Positions 37,098 through 45,290 of a DNA stretch of 64,000 nt are shown here, one piece after another. The notes beneath the pieces are model-generated. The model ran no database searches, had not been told where the DNA came from, and saw only the letters and a program-made list of their open reading frames with translations. The stretch's first letter is position 1. Every line of letters starts with the position of its first letter. Position numbers and translations under genes: made by a program. Source of the DNA: Cryomorphaceae bacterium 1068 (GTDB lineage Bacteria > Bacteroidota > Bacteroidia > Flavobacteriales_D > Cryomorphaceae); the NCBI GenBank assembly GCA_027214385.1, contig JAPVXR010000003.1, positions 62,001 through 126,000 of the forward strand, given 5' to 3'.

Positions 37098-37637
37098 TCA
37101 AGATTTTCGCAGGCGACTCAACGTCTCGGGAGTCATGCGCAGGTAGTCGGCAATGTGCTTAAGCGGAATTTCTTCAAAGAGCATGGGGCTGCGCTCCAAG
37201 ACGCGCTGATAACGCTCGGCAGGAGAGGAGGCTAGCAGATCTATTTCCCGCTCGACGAAGTGAGTGGTCAGGTTTTCTAGAACCGAAATGTACGCGTCCT
37301 TGTATGTTTCGCTCGAAGCGATAAGCTCAAATAGTGCGCTTTTGGCAAAAGCTTTGACCCTGGTTTTCTTCAAAGCCACGATATCGAAGTGCGAAGGCGA
37401 ATTATCGAAGAAGGAAGGTATGGAGTTTAAGAAAGATCCCGTGTAGCCAAAACGGATCGTATGGCTTTCGCTCTCTTTGAAAAGCTTGACGGCTACAGCA
37501 CCTGAAAGTACAAAGTACGTGTGCCGCTCCACTTGTCCCTGACGAATTAAAAAGTCACCTCGACTCAGTTCTATTTCACGAATATCCGAAGGGTAATTCG
37601 TTTCGAAATCTTCAAACAGCGCGGCGATTTCGGTCAT
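37098..37637 (-). CDS. Crp/Fnr family transcriptional regulator
   Basis: 179 residues: cyclic-nucleotide-binding-like beta-roll (about 15-120; RGDFLIRQGQ, LSGAVAVKLF) followed by a short winged helix-turn-helix ending IADYLRMTPETLSRLRK. The short C-terminal HTH is typical of Crp-like regulators in Bacteroidota. Its ATG overlaps the stop of the reductase gene upstream by 4 bases (ATGA), so the two are translated together; the reductase is a likely target or functional partner. No metal-binding Cys set of FNR is visible. Confidence 0.9.
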   Translation of the reverse strand: MTEIAALFEDFETNYPSDIREIELSRGDFLIRQGQVERHTYFVLSGAVAVKLFKESESHTIRFGYTGSFLNSIPSFFDNSPSHFDIVALKKTRVKAFAKSALFELIASSETYKDAYISVLENLTTHFVEREIDLLASSPAERYQRVLERSPMLFEEIPLKHIADYLRMTPETLSRLRKS

Positions 37638-38626
37638 TCTTCGACTAAGACTTTGGCGTACTTCTTTACTATATCATCCGCAATAGCGATGGCATGATCT
37701 CGGCCGTTTTCGATAAAGACCTTTTCGGTGCGCACACCCGCCAGAACGGTTCCGCAGAGGTAGAGTCCTTTTACATCTGTCTCGTAGGTCTTTTCGTTAT
37801 GCTTTACCAGCAATTGCTCGTCAGGATCTAGAGCAGAGTTTCGCAGCAGTTTTTCGTCTGGCAAATAGCCAACTAACAAATAAACGAAATCGGCTTCCAA
37901 TGTTTGCAAACCATCGGGCGTCTCAACATCGATCTCACCTTCTCTGATTTCCCTTGCGGTCGAGTTGGAAATGACTTTAATCTTTCCCTCTTTGATTCGA
38001 TTGGTAATGTCAGGAACGAGCCAATATTTGGCGGTAGGCTTCAAGCTCTCACCGCGCACCACCATGGTCACGTCTACATCGTGACGGTACAACTCGAGTG
38101 CCGCTTCGATACCGCTATTTCCGCCACCTACGATCACTACCTTCTGGAAAGAGTGACGATAAGGCTCGTCGTAATAATGGCTGACGTGAGGCAGGTTTTC
38201 TCCTTTGATATTGAGCAGCCGAGCTATATCGAAGTAGCCCGTCGCTAGAACTACTTTCTGAGCGGTGAAGACTCCTTTGGTCGTATCCACATGGAATTGC
38301 TCACCTTGTTTCTTTATACTCGTAACTTCAGTATTCAGACTGAAATTCAAATGGAAATAAGCCGCCACCTTTCGGTAATACTGCAGAGCTTCGTTGCGAT
38401 TAGCTTTGACATTGCTCGTGGCAAAAGGAATTCCGCCGATCTCGATATTCTCGGCGGTGCTAAAAAACGTCATGCGTAAAGGATACCTGCGGATAGATTC
38501 CGTCACACTTCCTTTTTCGATTATGAGCGATTCAATACCGCGCTTTTTCAACTCGGCACCTGCGGCTATTCCGCATGGGCCACCGCCGACTATGATAACA
38601 GGTATATTTTTTTCGGTGTAATCCAT
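37634..38626 (-). CDS. FAD/NAD(P)-dependent oxidoreductase, YpdA-like (bacillithiol disulfide reductase type)
   Basis: 330-residue flavoprotein with two dinucleotide-binding folds: GGGPCG (about 14-19) near the N-terminus and VIVGGGNSGIEAALEL (about 164-179). It matches YpdA, the putative bacillithiol disulfide reductase: no CxxC active-site pair, STAENIEIGGIPF after the FAD fold and ETDVKGLYLCGTV near the C-terminus. The overlap with a Crp-like regulator suggests control by that regulator. Bacillithiol genes are not in the window, so the substrate is inferred. Confidence 0.88.
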   Translation of the reverse strand: MDYTEKNIPVIIVGGGPCGIAAGAELKKRGIESLIIEKGSVTESIRRYPLRMTFFSTAENIEIGGIPFATSNVKANRNEALQYYRKVAAYFHLNFSLNTEVTSIKKQGEQFHVDTTKGVFTAQKVVLATGYFDIARLLNIKGENLPHVSHYYDEPYRHSFQKVVIVGGGNSGIEAALELYRHDVDVTMVVRGESLKPTAKYWLVPDITNRIKEGKIKVISNSTAREIREGEIDVETPDGLQTLEADFVYLLVGYLPDEKLLRNSALDPDEQLLVKHNEKTYETDVKGLYLCGTVLAGVRTEKVFIENGRDHAIAIADDIVKKYAKVLVEE

Positions 38627-38706
38627 ATTTTCCTAACTCTCTGGCGTGGTCATTTGTTTTACACAATTGACTTGACTCACAAATTTAGGGTTTATCTGGT
38701 TTTCGA

Positions 38707-39045
38707 GCCGGTTACTTTTGCTCCGCTCAGTCACCTGGAATTTCCTATTTTACAACAAGATGGTTTAAGGCCGTTGAGCGGAGCCGAAACGCCGGTTACT
38801 TCGACTCCGCTCAGTCACCTAGAATTTCCTATTTTCACAACAAGATGGTCTAAGGTCGTTGAGCGGAGCCGAAACGCCGGTTACTTCGGCTCCGCTCAAT
38901 CACCTGGAATTTCCTGTGGTCACAACATCATGATCCAAGGACATTGAGCGGAGCCGAAATGCCAGTTACTTCGGCTCCGCTCAGTCACCTAGAATTTCCT
39001 ATTTTCACAACAAGATGGTCTAAGGCCGCTGAGCGGAGCCGAAAC
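38707..39045. repeat. Four tandem ~85-bp repeats with inverted ends
   Basis: Units at 38707-38790, 38791-38875, 38876-38960 and 38961-39045 (84 or 85 bp each). Each begins GCCGGTTACTTCGGCTCCGC or close and ends GAGCGGAGCCGAAAC or close, so each unit carries inverted ends (TTCGGCTCCGCTCA / TGAGCGGAGCCGAA) about 45 bases apart. Two internal variants occur (one with ACAACAAGATGGT, one with ACAACATCATGAT). No protein coding is expected. Confidence 0.93.
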
Positions 39046-39086
39046 GCTGATCAGTTGAATTGAATCGCATCAATTAAAGCTTGGCT

Positions 39087-40880
39087 TTAACGCGCGATCA
39101 TAAATTTCTCGGTTACAACTTCGTTTTCTGTCGTCAAGAGGTAGAGGTAAACTCCGTTTGGCAAAGCTGAACCGTCATATTCAAAGCGGTAATCAGCATT
39201 TGGCTGAGCCAAACCTGCAAAGATGACATCAACCAAGCGACCGCTCATATCGAAGACTTCAAGGGTAGCATAACCTTCTTCCACCACGGTGAAATTTACG
39301 AATGCCTGACCTTCAGAAGGATTCGGGGATGATGAAATCATCGGGGGGACCCCAGGAGTCGTAAAAAACTGAAACGAACTAAAAGGACCGGCTATAATGG
39401 GTTCGACAGAACAGCCGCAGCGAACTCGCCACTTGTATTCGGTATTCGGTTCCAAAAGAAAATCAGGTATAACGGCACTGTCAACATCATCGCCAAAAAG
39501 TGTTGTTCTTTTTATCCCTTCTCCATCTGCAGTCAACAATTGCAATTGGCAAGCAATTTGGCCAGGCACAGGATCCCATTCTACCAAATAAGAATCTCCC
39601 AGAAAGGTTGTGTTTAAGCTCGATTCGTCCACTGCGGGAAAAGGGTCAATACATTCGTCGGTTGTATTTCGGTAAAGTTTAGCTATGTAACCAATGATCA
39701 CATTTGCCCTACCTACTATTAGAACATCCTCATCACCGTCTTCATCTACATCCGAAAAGGCGGCAGCACTTTGACTTACATCAGTGAAAGGGTCATCCGG
39801 AACTAGCGTAAAATTTCCTCCTTCATTGGAATAGAGACTCGTCCGACCTGAAAAGACCGAGGGTCGTCCCGTAATTAATACATCTTCATCACCGTCTCCG
39901 TCAACATCCGCGAAGTCAACAGAGCCCGAAATTCCTGGTGAGAACGGAGTACCAGTTACCAAAGTGAAGTTTCCGCCGTCATTTGTATAAAGACCCACAC
40001 TTCCTTGGCCCATAGAGTTTGAACCCGTAATCAAAACATCCTTATCTCCGTCTCCATCTATATCAGAGAATGCAGCAGAGCTATAGGAAACTGCCTCAAA
40101 GGGAGTGTCCTCTATCAGAGAAAAATTTCCTCCATCATTTGAATAGAGCTCGGCAACGGGGCTGAATGACTGATTTCGCCCCGTAATTAAAAGATCTTCA
40201 TCACCATCTCCATCTATGTCGGCAAAGGCAATGTCGCCATAACGAACACCGACGAAAGGCGTGTCCTCTATCAAATTGAAACTCCCTCCGTCATTTGTAT
40301 AGAGATTGGCCGATACGGTTCCCCCTGTTGTATTCGATCCTGTTATAAACAAGTCTTCATCCCCGTCTCCATCTACATCAGAAAAGGCAATTGAGCCGTC
40401 AATAACACCTGTGAATGGGGTATCTTCAATTAAATTAAAGGTGCCTCCATCATTTGAATAAAGTTTCGCTAAGGTTTGATCAGACGCATTTCCATTTCCT
40501 CCAGTAATCAGCAAGTCTTCATCTCCGTCTCCGTCTATATCTGAAAAGGCAAGAGTGCTGGCGTAAATTAGCTCAAATGGTGTGTTTTCTACAAGGGTGA
40601 ACGTCCCATCATCATTCGTGTAGAGTTTGGGAAACCCAGGTACAGGACCTTGCGGGGTAATTCCGAAATTCCCTGAAATCAAGACATCTTCATCCCCATC
40701 ACCATCTACATCAGAGAAAGCAATAGATGGGCTATCCTTTCCTATTTCATTAAAATCAGCGCCTTCTTCGGGTAAGACTTCTAGGAATGTAATTTGACTT
40801 TGGGCATTAAGCGTAAAGCACAAAATCATAATTCCGCTTAAAATAAAGTGGTATATAGTTTTTGGTAGTACTGGATTCAT
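39087..40880 (-). CDS. Surface FG-GAP/VCBS repeat protein with type IX sorting domain
   Basis: 597 residues with an N-terminal signal peptide (about 1-28). From about 48 to 410 it carries seven or eight repeats of AFSDVDGDGDEDVLITG type, the calcium-binding FG-GAP/VCBS blade of beta-propellers. A Cys-containing Fn3-like module follows (about 415-515; WDPVPGQIACQLQ, WRVRCGCSVEP) and then a C-terminal type IX sorting domain (PNPSEG near 525; ends EKFMIAR). It probably sits on the cell surface. Flanked on both sides by copies of the 85-bp repeat. Ligand unknown. Confidence 0.92.
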   Translation of the reverse strand: MNPVLPKTIYHFILSGIMILCFTLNAQSQITFLEVLPEEGADFNEIGKDSPSIAFSDVDGDGDEDVLISGNFGITPQGPVPGFPKLYTNDDGTFTLVENTPFELIYASTLAFSDIDGDGDEDLLITGGNGNASDQTLAKLYSNDGGTFNLIEDTPFTGVIDGSIAFSDVDGDGDEDLFITGSNTTGGTVSANLYTNDGGSFNLIEDTPFVGVRYGDIAFADIDGDGDEDLLITGRNQSFSPVAELYSNDGGNFSLIEDTPFEAVSYSSAAFSDIDGDGDKDVLITGSNSMGQGSVGLYTNDGGNFTLVTGTPFSPGISGSVDFADVDGDGDEDVLITGRPSVFSGRTSLYSNEGGNFTLVPDDPFTDVSQSAAAFSDVDEDGDEDVLIVGRANVIIGYIAKLYRNTTDECIDPFPAVDESSLNTTFLGDSYLVEWDPVPGQIACQLQLLTADGEGIKRTTLFGDDVDSAVIPDFLLEPNTEYKWRVRCGCSVEPIIAGPFSSFQFFTTPGVPPMISSSPNPSEGQAFVNFTVVEEGYATLEVFDMSGRLVDVIFAGLAQPNADYRFEYDGSALPNGVYLYLLTTENEVVTEKFMIAR

Positions 40881-41081
40881 GGCGGTTGTTTTAATTGGAA
40901 AATGGTTAAAAGCGATCAGTGTAAGTGAATTGAATATGACGGAATATTTGATCGGTTGTTGATCTCTTTCCTCACTCCAATTTATAAAGCTAATTAATTC
41001 TCAAGGGATATCCAATGATCTATGCAAGAGTCGCAAGTCAGCGAGCCAGGCCATTGTGCGAGGCTGAATTGAAGTTGACGA

Positions 41082-41251
41082 GTCGGTTATTTCGGCTCCG
41101 CTCAATCACCTGGAATTTCCTGTGGTCACAACATCATGATCCAAGGACATTGAGCGGAGCCGAAATGCCGGTTACTTCGGCTCCGCTCAGTCACCTAGAA
41201 TTTCCTATTTTCACAACAAGATGGTCTAAGGCCGCTGAGCGGAGCCGAAAC
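41082..41251. repeat. Two tandem ~85-bp repeats, duplicate of 38876-39045
   Basis: Units 41082-41166 and 41167-41251 repeat, with only a few base differences, the last two units of the first cluster (same order of the two internal variants). The FG-GAP gene thus lies between two copies of a 170-bp block in direct orientation. Confidence 0.93.
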
Positions 41252-41607
41252 GCCGTATTTTAACACCATGAAAGGCTGGATGTATATTCTCCAATGCTGC
41301 GATGGAACGTACTACACAGGTAGCACGAATGATATAGACAAAAGAGTTCTTGAACACTCAAAGGGGTTTGGAGCAATCTATACCAAGAAAAGATTGCCTA
41401 TCGAATTGATCTACTTTGAAGAGTACAATCGAGTCGACCTTGCATTTCACAGGGAAAAACAAGTCCAAGGTTGGTCGCGGAAAAAGAAAGAAGCTCTTAT
41501 GGCAGGAGCCCCTGATCTGCTGCATGAGTTGGCGGTTTGTCAGAATTCAAGTTATTTTGGGGATAAGGGTGAATGAATCGGCGTTTCGGCTCCGCTCAAC
41601 GACCTTA
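41227..41607 (+). mobile_element. GIY-YIG gene enclosed by 29-bp inverted repeats (IS-like element)
   Basis: Left arm 41227-41255 (ending GAGCCGAAACGCCG) and right arm 41579-41607 (beginning CGGCGTTTCGGCTC) are inverted complements with 2 mismatches in 29. The GIY-YIG gene fills the space between them: 12 bases from left arm to ATG, 2 bases from stop to right arm. The arms are the ends of the 85-bp repeat family. This layout suggests a minimal transposon-like unit whose ends seeded the dispersed repeats; no known IS family is recognised. Confidence 0.55.
41268..41576 (+). CDS. GIY-YIG nuclease-domain protein
   Basis: 102-residue single-domain GIY-YIG protein of the UPF0213/YhbQ type. Tyr6 (MYILQC) and Tyr16-Thr17-Gly18 (the YIG position) are present, with the catalytic Arg26 in DIDKRVLEH and the metal-binding Glu63 in HREKQVQGW. 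It therefore looks catalytically complete. It is bounded at both ends by inverted repeats (see the element entry), which suggests that it acts on those ends or on recombination between them. Start at ATG 41268. Confidence 0.92.
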   Translation: MKGWMYILQCCDGTYYTGSTNDIDKRVLEHSKGFGAIYTKKRLPIELIYFEEYNRVDLAFHREKQVQGWSRKKKEALMAGAPDLLHELAVCQNSSYFGDKGE

Positions 41608-41800
41608 GATATTCGTAATTGAACAAACAATCTCGTTCTCCATTAGCAAGAGGTTTTAAGGCCATTGAGCGAAGCCGAAATGCCAGTTACTTCGGCTCCG
41701 CTCAATCACCTCAGTACTTCTTGTGATTTGAAAACCGATTGAAGGTCACCGAGCGCGGTCAGTGAGCGGAGCCGAACTGTAGCCGAGGTGCCGAAACGCC
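41579..41800. repeat. Diverged repeat units reaching into folP
   Basis: One unit spans 41579-41680: it starts with an inverted repeat end and finishes GAGCGAAGCCGAAA. A second starts near 41682 (CCAGTTACTTCGGCTCCGCT) and carries an end at 41763-41776 (TGAGCGGAGCCGAA) with a further CCGAAACGCC at 41791-41800. The outer part, 41746-41800, is translated as the C-terminus of folP. Confidence 0.8.
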
Positions 41801-42597
41801 AATTCAACGCACTCCCGCGCCTCCTTCACATCGTGCACCCTCAAAATGCTCGCTCCCTTTTGCAGCGCAACCATGTTCAATGCGGTAGTCCCATTCAGCG
41901 CTTCTTCAGCACTTGTACCCAGCGTTCTCCAGATCATTGATTTTCGTGAAACCCCTACCAATATGGGGCATCCGAGCATCTTGAATTCATCCAATCGGAG
42001 GAGCATTTCAAAATTGTGATCCACCGTTTTGGCAAACCCAAATCCTGGATCGATGATCACATCAGCCACTCCCTTTCTTCGAAGCACATCTAGTTTTTGA
42101 GAAAGCTCAAAAACGACTTCATTGACTACATCGGTATAGTTTGCCAGGGAGTTCATTGTTTTGGGAGTGCCGCGATTGTGCATCAGCACGTAGGGAACAC
42201 CAAGATCAGCGACCGTATCAAACATCTCCTGGTCGACTACTCCGCTGCCTACATCGTTGATGATAGCCACGCCCGCTTCTACTGCCTTTCGGGCAATCTC
42301 GGCTCTAAAGGTGTCAGCCGAAAGGATGGCCTCGGGAAACTTGTCTTTGATGGCTTTAATCCCGCCAATCAGGCGCTCCGTTTCTTGGGCTGCGGAAATA
42401 TCATCTGCACCTGGACGGGTGGAGTAGGCGCCCAAATCCAAAATATCTGCCCCTTGTATCAGCATCTCTTCGGCTTTCGCCAAAATGGATTCACGGCCCG
42501 ACACTCGGCTACCTGCATAGAAGGAATCATCTGTGAGGTTGAGGATTCCCATCGTTAACGGCTTGTTAAAAACTCGTATTTCCCCGTTGATCTTCAT
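41746..42597 (-). CDS. folP: Dihydropteroate synthase with repeat-derived C-terminus
   Basis: Joins 6-hydroxymethyl-dihydropterin diphosphate to 4-aminobenzoate in folate synthesis. TIM-barrel motifs are visible: MGILNLTDDSFY, LDLGAYSTRPGA, IDPGFGFAKT, GVSRKSMI, and HDVKEARECVEL. Start at ATG 42597; the frame extends to 42630 but residues before MKINGE do not fit the family. The last 17 codons (after ECVEL) and the stop are encoded by a copy of the dispersed GC-rich repeat, so the natural 3' end was replaced. Divergent from the DUF1599 gene. Confidence 0.93.
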   Translation of the reverse strand: MKINGEIRVFNKPLTMGILNLTDDSFYAGSRVSGRESILAKAEEMLIQGADILDLGAYSTRPGADDISAAQETERLIGGIKAIKDKFPEAILSADTFRAEIARKAVEAGVAIINDVGSGVVDQEMFDTVADLGVPYVLMHNRGTPKTMNSLANYTDVVNEVVFELSQKLDVLRRKGVADVIIDPGFGFAKTVDHNFEMLLRLDEFKMLGCPILVGVSRKSMIWRTLGTSAEEALNGTTALNMVALQKGASILRVHDVKEARECVELAFRHLGYSSAPLTDRAR

Positions 42598-42662
42598 AGT
42601 TTGGTCTTTCGAAAAACCGGTATCTTTCACGGCTGAAATCTATTTGTAATTAAGAGGTATAA

Positions 42663-43214
42663 ATGTCCGATAAAACTTCCGAACAGTACAACCGAGTAGT
42701 AGACGAATGCAAAGATATTTTCTTTAAGAAAATGAGCGATTACGGAACCGCTTGGCGCATTCTTCGCACCAGTTCTATTACAGACCAGATTTTCATTAAA
42801 GCCAATCGCATTCGTACCATTCAGGACTTGAAGCAATCGCTTGTAGATGAAGGGATACGCCCCGAGTTCATCGGGATCATCAATTATAGCGTGATGGCTT
42901 TGATTCAGTTGGAGCTCATGGAAGACGATGAATTGGATTTGGACGAGAATAAGGCCAAAGCATTGTACAATAAGTACATCAACGAATCATATGAGTTGAT
43001 GAAGAAGAAAAATCACGACTACGGTGAGGCTTGGCGAGATATGCGCGTTTCTTCACTCACTGATCTGATCTTGATGAAATTGCTTCGCATTAAGCAAATC
43101 GAGGATAATCTTGGGAAGACCTTGATCTCTGAAGGCATCGATGCCAATTACTACGACATTGTAAATTATGCAGTATTTGCGATGATTCACCTGAATGAAA
43201 CTGAGAACGATTAA
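42663..43214 (+). CDS. DUF1599 family protein
   Basis: 183 residues made of two similar halves: NRVVDECKDIFFKKMSDYG..AWR in the first and YNKYINESYELMKKKNHDYG..AWR in the second, the duplicated DUF1599 unit related to nucleotide pyrophosphohydrolase-like helical proteins. Short spacing (65 bases) from the divergent folP start suggests a shared promoter region; the folP-DUF1599 pairing is common in Bacteroidota. No verified activity is known to me. Confidence 0.93.
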   Translation: MSDKTSEQYNRVVDECKDIFFKKMSDYGTAWRILRTSSITDQIFIKANRIRTIQDLKQSLVDEGIRPEFIGIINYSVMALIQLELMEDDELDLDENKAKALYNKYINESYELMKKKNHDYGEAWRDMRVSSLTDLILMKLLRIKQIEDNLGKTLISEGIDANYYDIVNYAVFAMIHLNETEND

Positions 43215-43364
43215 TACAATGCCAGGATCTTATTCAAATAACTTTTTGAGAAATGACATTGCGCATCAAATTGATAGGTTTATTTGCGAGACTCAATTAA
43301 GCCGTAGATGTCACGCCTTAGGCACAATGAAATTGATTGGGCTCAATGCCGAATCAATTATCAA

Positions 43365-43490
43365 CGTTTTCCTCGGTGCAGCTCAAGGCAAATTATGCAG
43401 ACGACCCTCGGGAGCGAATAATTTGACTTAGCGAGTCGAAAGGTCGCTTAGCTTTTCAAAAAGCGACCGAAGACACACATTAGGAAAAAA
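43365..43490. repeat. Two-hairpin intergenic repeat, copy 1
   Basis: About 126 bases that recur at 46641-46775. The left hairpin pairs CAAATTAT with ATAATTTG; the right pairs GGTCGCTT (43442-43449) with AAGCGACC (43461-43468). It is bounded by a CGTTTTCC / GGAAAAAA pair. No ORF. Confidence 0.85.
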
Positions 43491-43609
43491 AATGAATTTT
43501 GGTTCTCTTCCACAGGAAAAGAACAGAAGTAAAGAAAATTGAACGTTATATTTTGTCCTTACACACGAAGAATATGTTCGGAAAACGAAGAATAATTTAA
43601 AATAAAAAT

Positions 43610-45142
43610 ATGTCAACTAGCAACCGCGTATTGGGATTGTTTCTTTTGGCCGCAGGCCTTTTCCTCATTGTTTTGGGATTTGCCAATCCCGAAGCTGTAG
43701 ATGAGTTTAATGTGTATTGGATCGCGACCGTATTGGCACTCGTTCCGGGTATCTTGATCATGGCCAAGAAACCCGAAGCGGCAACATTTTTCGCTCGGAT
43801 CGTTGTAGGTTCTGTGTTCATCGTTTCGGGATTGATCAAAGCCAACGACACCGTCGGTTTCGGTATCAAACTCGAAGAGTACTTTGACGAAAATGCACTG
43901 GGAGCATTCTGGGCTATTTTCCACGATTACGCGCTGGCAATAGCCATTTTCGTTTCGGGAATTGAAGTCTTGTTGGGTCTCGCATTGCTCTTTGGCGCGG
44001 CCGCCCGCGTGGTGTCGTTTACCCTTTTGGGAATGACGCTGTTCTTCGGATGGCTCACCTATTTCACCGCCGAGTGCAACGATGCTCAAATGGCCGCCAT
44101 CTCAGCTGGTGAAGCTTTCGATCGTGTTTGCGTGACGGATTGCGGTTGCTTCGGAGATGCATTGAGAGGCTCCGTAGGGAGGTCGCTGACACCGTGGGAA
44201 TCATTCTACAAAGATTTGGGTCTTTTCTTCCTGACGCTCGTTGTGGTGATCAGAAACAGCTTCATCAAAGTCAATACGAAGAAAGAAGATCTGATCATCT
44301 TCCCTTTCTCCATTTTGATTGTCTTGGTCTTTGGCGGCTGGTTATTCGGATGGATGTTCCCAACTTATTTTACAGTGGTGTCTATCCTAATCTTTTATCT
44401 CCTGAAGGCGATGAAGTTGAAATCGTCAAAGTTGGAGTTCTTTCTGGGAATGGGTTTATCAGTCATCACTTACGCCTTTATTTCATACACATACAATCAC
44501 TTGCCCATAAAAGACTACCGTCCCTATGCCGAAGGCAAGAACATCAAAGACCAAATGAAATCGGCGACCGAATTGGGTGTGACACCCACCAAGTACGCCA
44601 ACGTTTACAAGCTGGAGAACTCCGAAACGGGTGAGACCATGGCGATGAACTCCGATGAATATTTGAAACAAGAAATCTGGAAGGATAAGTCCTGGAAGAT
44701 CGTCTACACAAGTCCCAACCCGATAGTGATCGAACGTGGCTACGAGCCGCCTATCGCGACATTCAATGTAATGGATGCTGAAGACTACGACATTGGCGAA
44801 GAGCTGCTCAACGATGAGAACTACAGCTTTATGGTAGTGCTTTACGATGTTGGGAAAGCCAAAACAGAGAACCTTGCGAAGCTCAATGAATTGGCACTAG
44901 CCGCTGAAGGAGCAGGCTACGACTTCTACGCGATGACTTCTTCTCCCTACGAGGAATACGAAGAACTACGTCACGAAAATTCACTGGCTTTTCCATTCCA
45001 TACGGGCGATGAGATCTTTTTGAAAACCATCATTCGCGCCAACCCGGGAATTCTCCTGATGAAAAACGGAGAGATCATCAAGAAGTGGCATGGGAATGAT
45101 ACGCCGAGTTTTGAAGAGGTGGAAGGTGTTTATCTTAAATGA
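43610..45142 (+). CDS. DoxX-like membrane protein with C-terminal thioredoxin-like domain (BT_3928 type)
   Basis: 510 residues. N-terminal DoxX/MauE-like membrane domain (about 6-330, nine or so helices) with a Cys-rich loop CVTDCGCFGDALRG (about 172-186), then a soluble thioredoxin-like domain (about 370-505) without a CxxC pair. This arrangement matches the BT_3928 family seen between DUF1599 and tpiA genes in Bacteroidota. Probably linked to redox or electron transport; true activity unknown. The two-hairpin repeat lies just upstream. Confidence 0.85.
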   Translation: MSTSNRVLGLFLLAAGLFLIVLGFANPEAVDEFNVYWIATVLALVPGILIMAKKPEAATFFARIVVGSVFIVSGLIKANDTVGFGIKLEEYFDENALGAFWAIFHDYALAIAIFVSGIEVLLGLALLFGAAARVVSFTLLGMTLFFGWLTYFTAECNDAQMAAISAGEAFDRVCVTDCGCFGDALRGSVGRSLTPWESFYKDLGLFFLTLVVVIRNSFIKVNTKKEDLIIFPFSILIVLVFGGWLFGWMFPTYFTVVSILIFYLLKAMKLKSSKLEFFLGMGLSVITYAFISYTYNHLPIKDYRPYAEGKNIKDQMKSATELGVTPTKYANVYKLENSETGETMAMNSDEYLKQEIWKDKSWKIVYTSPNPIVIERGYEPPIATFNVMDAEDYDIGEELLNDENYSFMVVLYDVGKAKTENLAKLNELALAAEGAGYDFYAMTSSPYEEYEELRHENSLAFPFHTGDEIFLKTIIRANPGILLMKNGEIIKKWHGNDTPSFEEVEGVYLK

Positions 45143-45196
45143 GGAATATCGGCTTTATCTGAAGCGATTAATTTTGGAAAGATTTGACGTATAATT

Positions 45197-45290
45197 GGTA
45201 GATAGTCGATAGTACATAGTACTCAGTATAAATCTTTGTTTTTTTGCTGATTACAACCGACCATCGACTAATGACCATCGACCATCTACA
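45197..45290. repeat. Short interspersed CATCGAC-type repeats
   Basis: The spacer before the permease gene holds several partial copies of GACCATCGAC and TAGTCGATAGTACA. Related words recur after tpiA (47704-47745). These degenerate repeats have no gene and no clear structure. Confidence 0.5.

Noticed and set aside
38707-39045. Tandem 85-bp repeats as a CRISPR array
   Set aside because: No unique spacers separate the units, units abut each other, ends are inverted and no cas genes are present.
42097-42558. Plus-strand 153-codon frame opposite folP
   Set aside because: Antisense shadow of a conserved gene without recognisable domain.
43195-43431. 78-codon frame after DUF1599
   Set aside because: Begins inside DUF1599 and runs into the intergenic repeat; no sign of coding.
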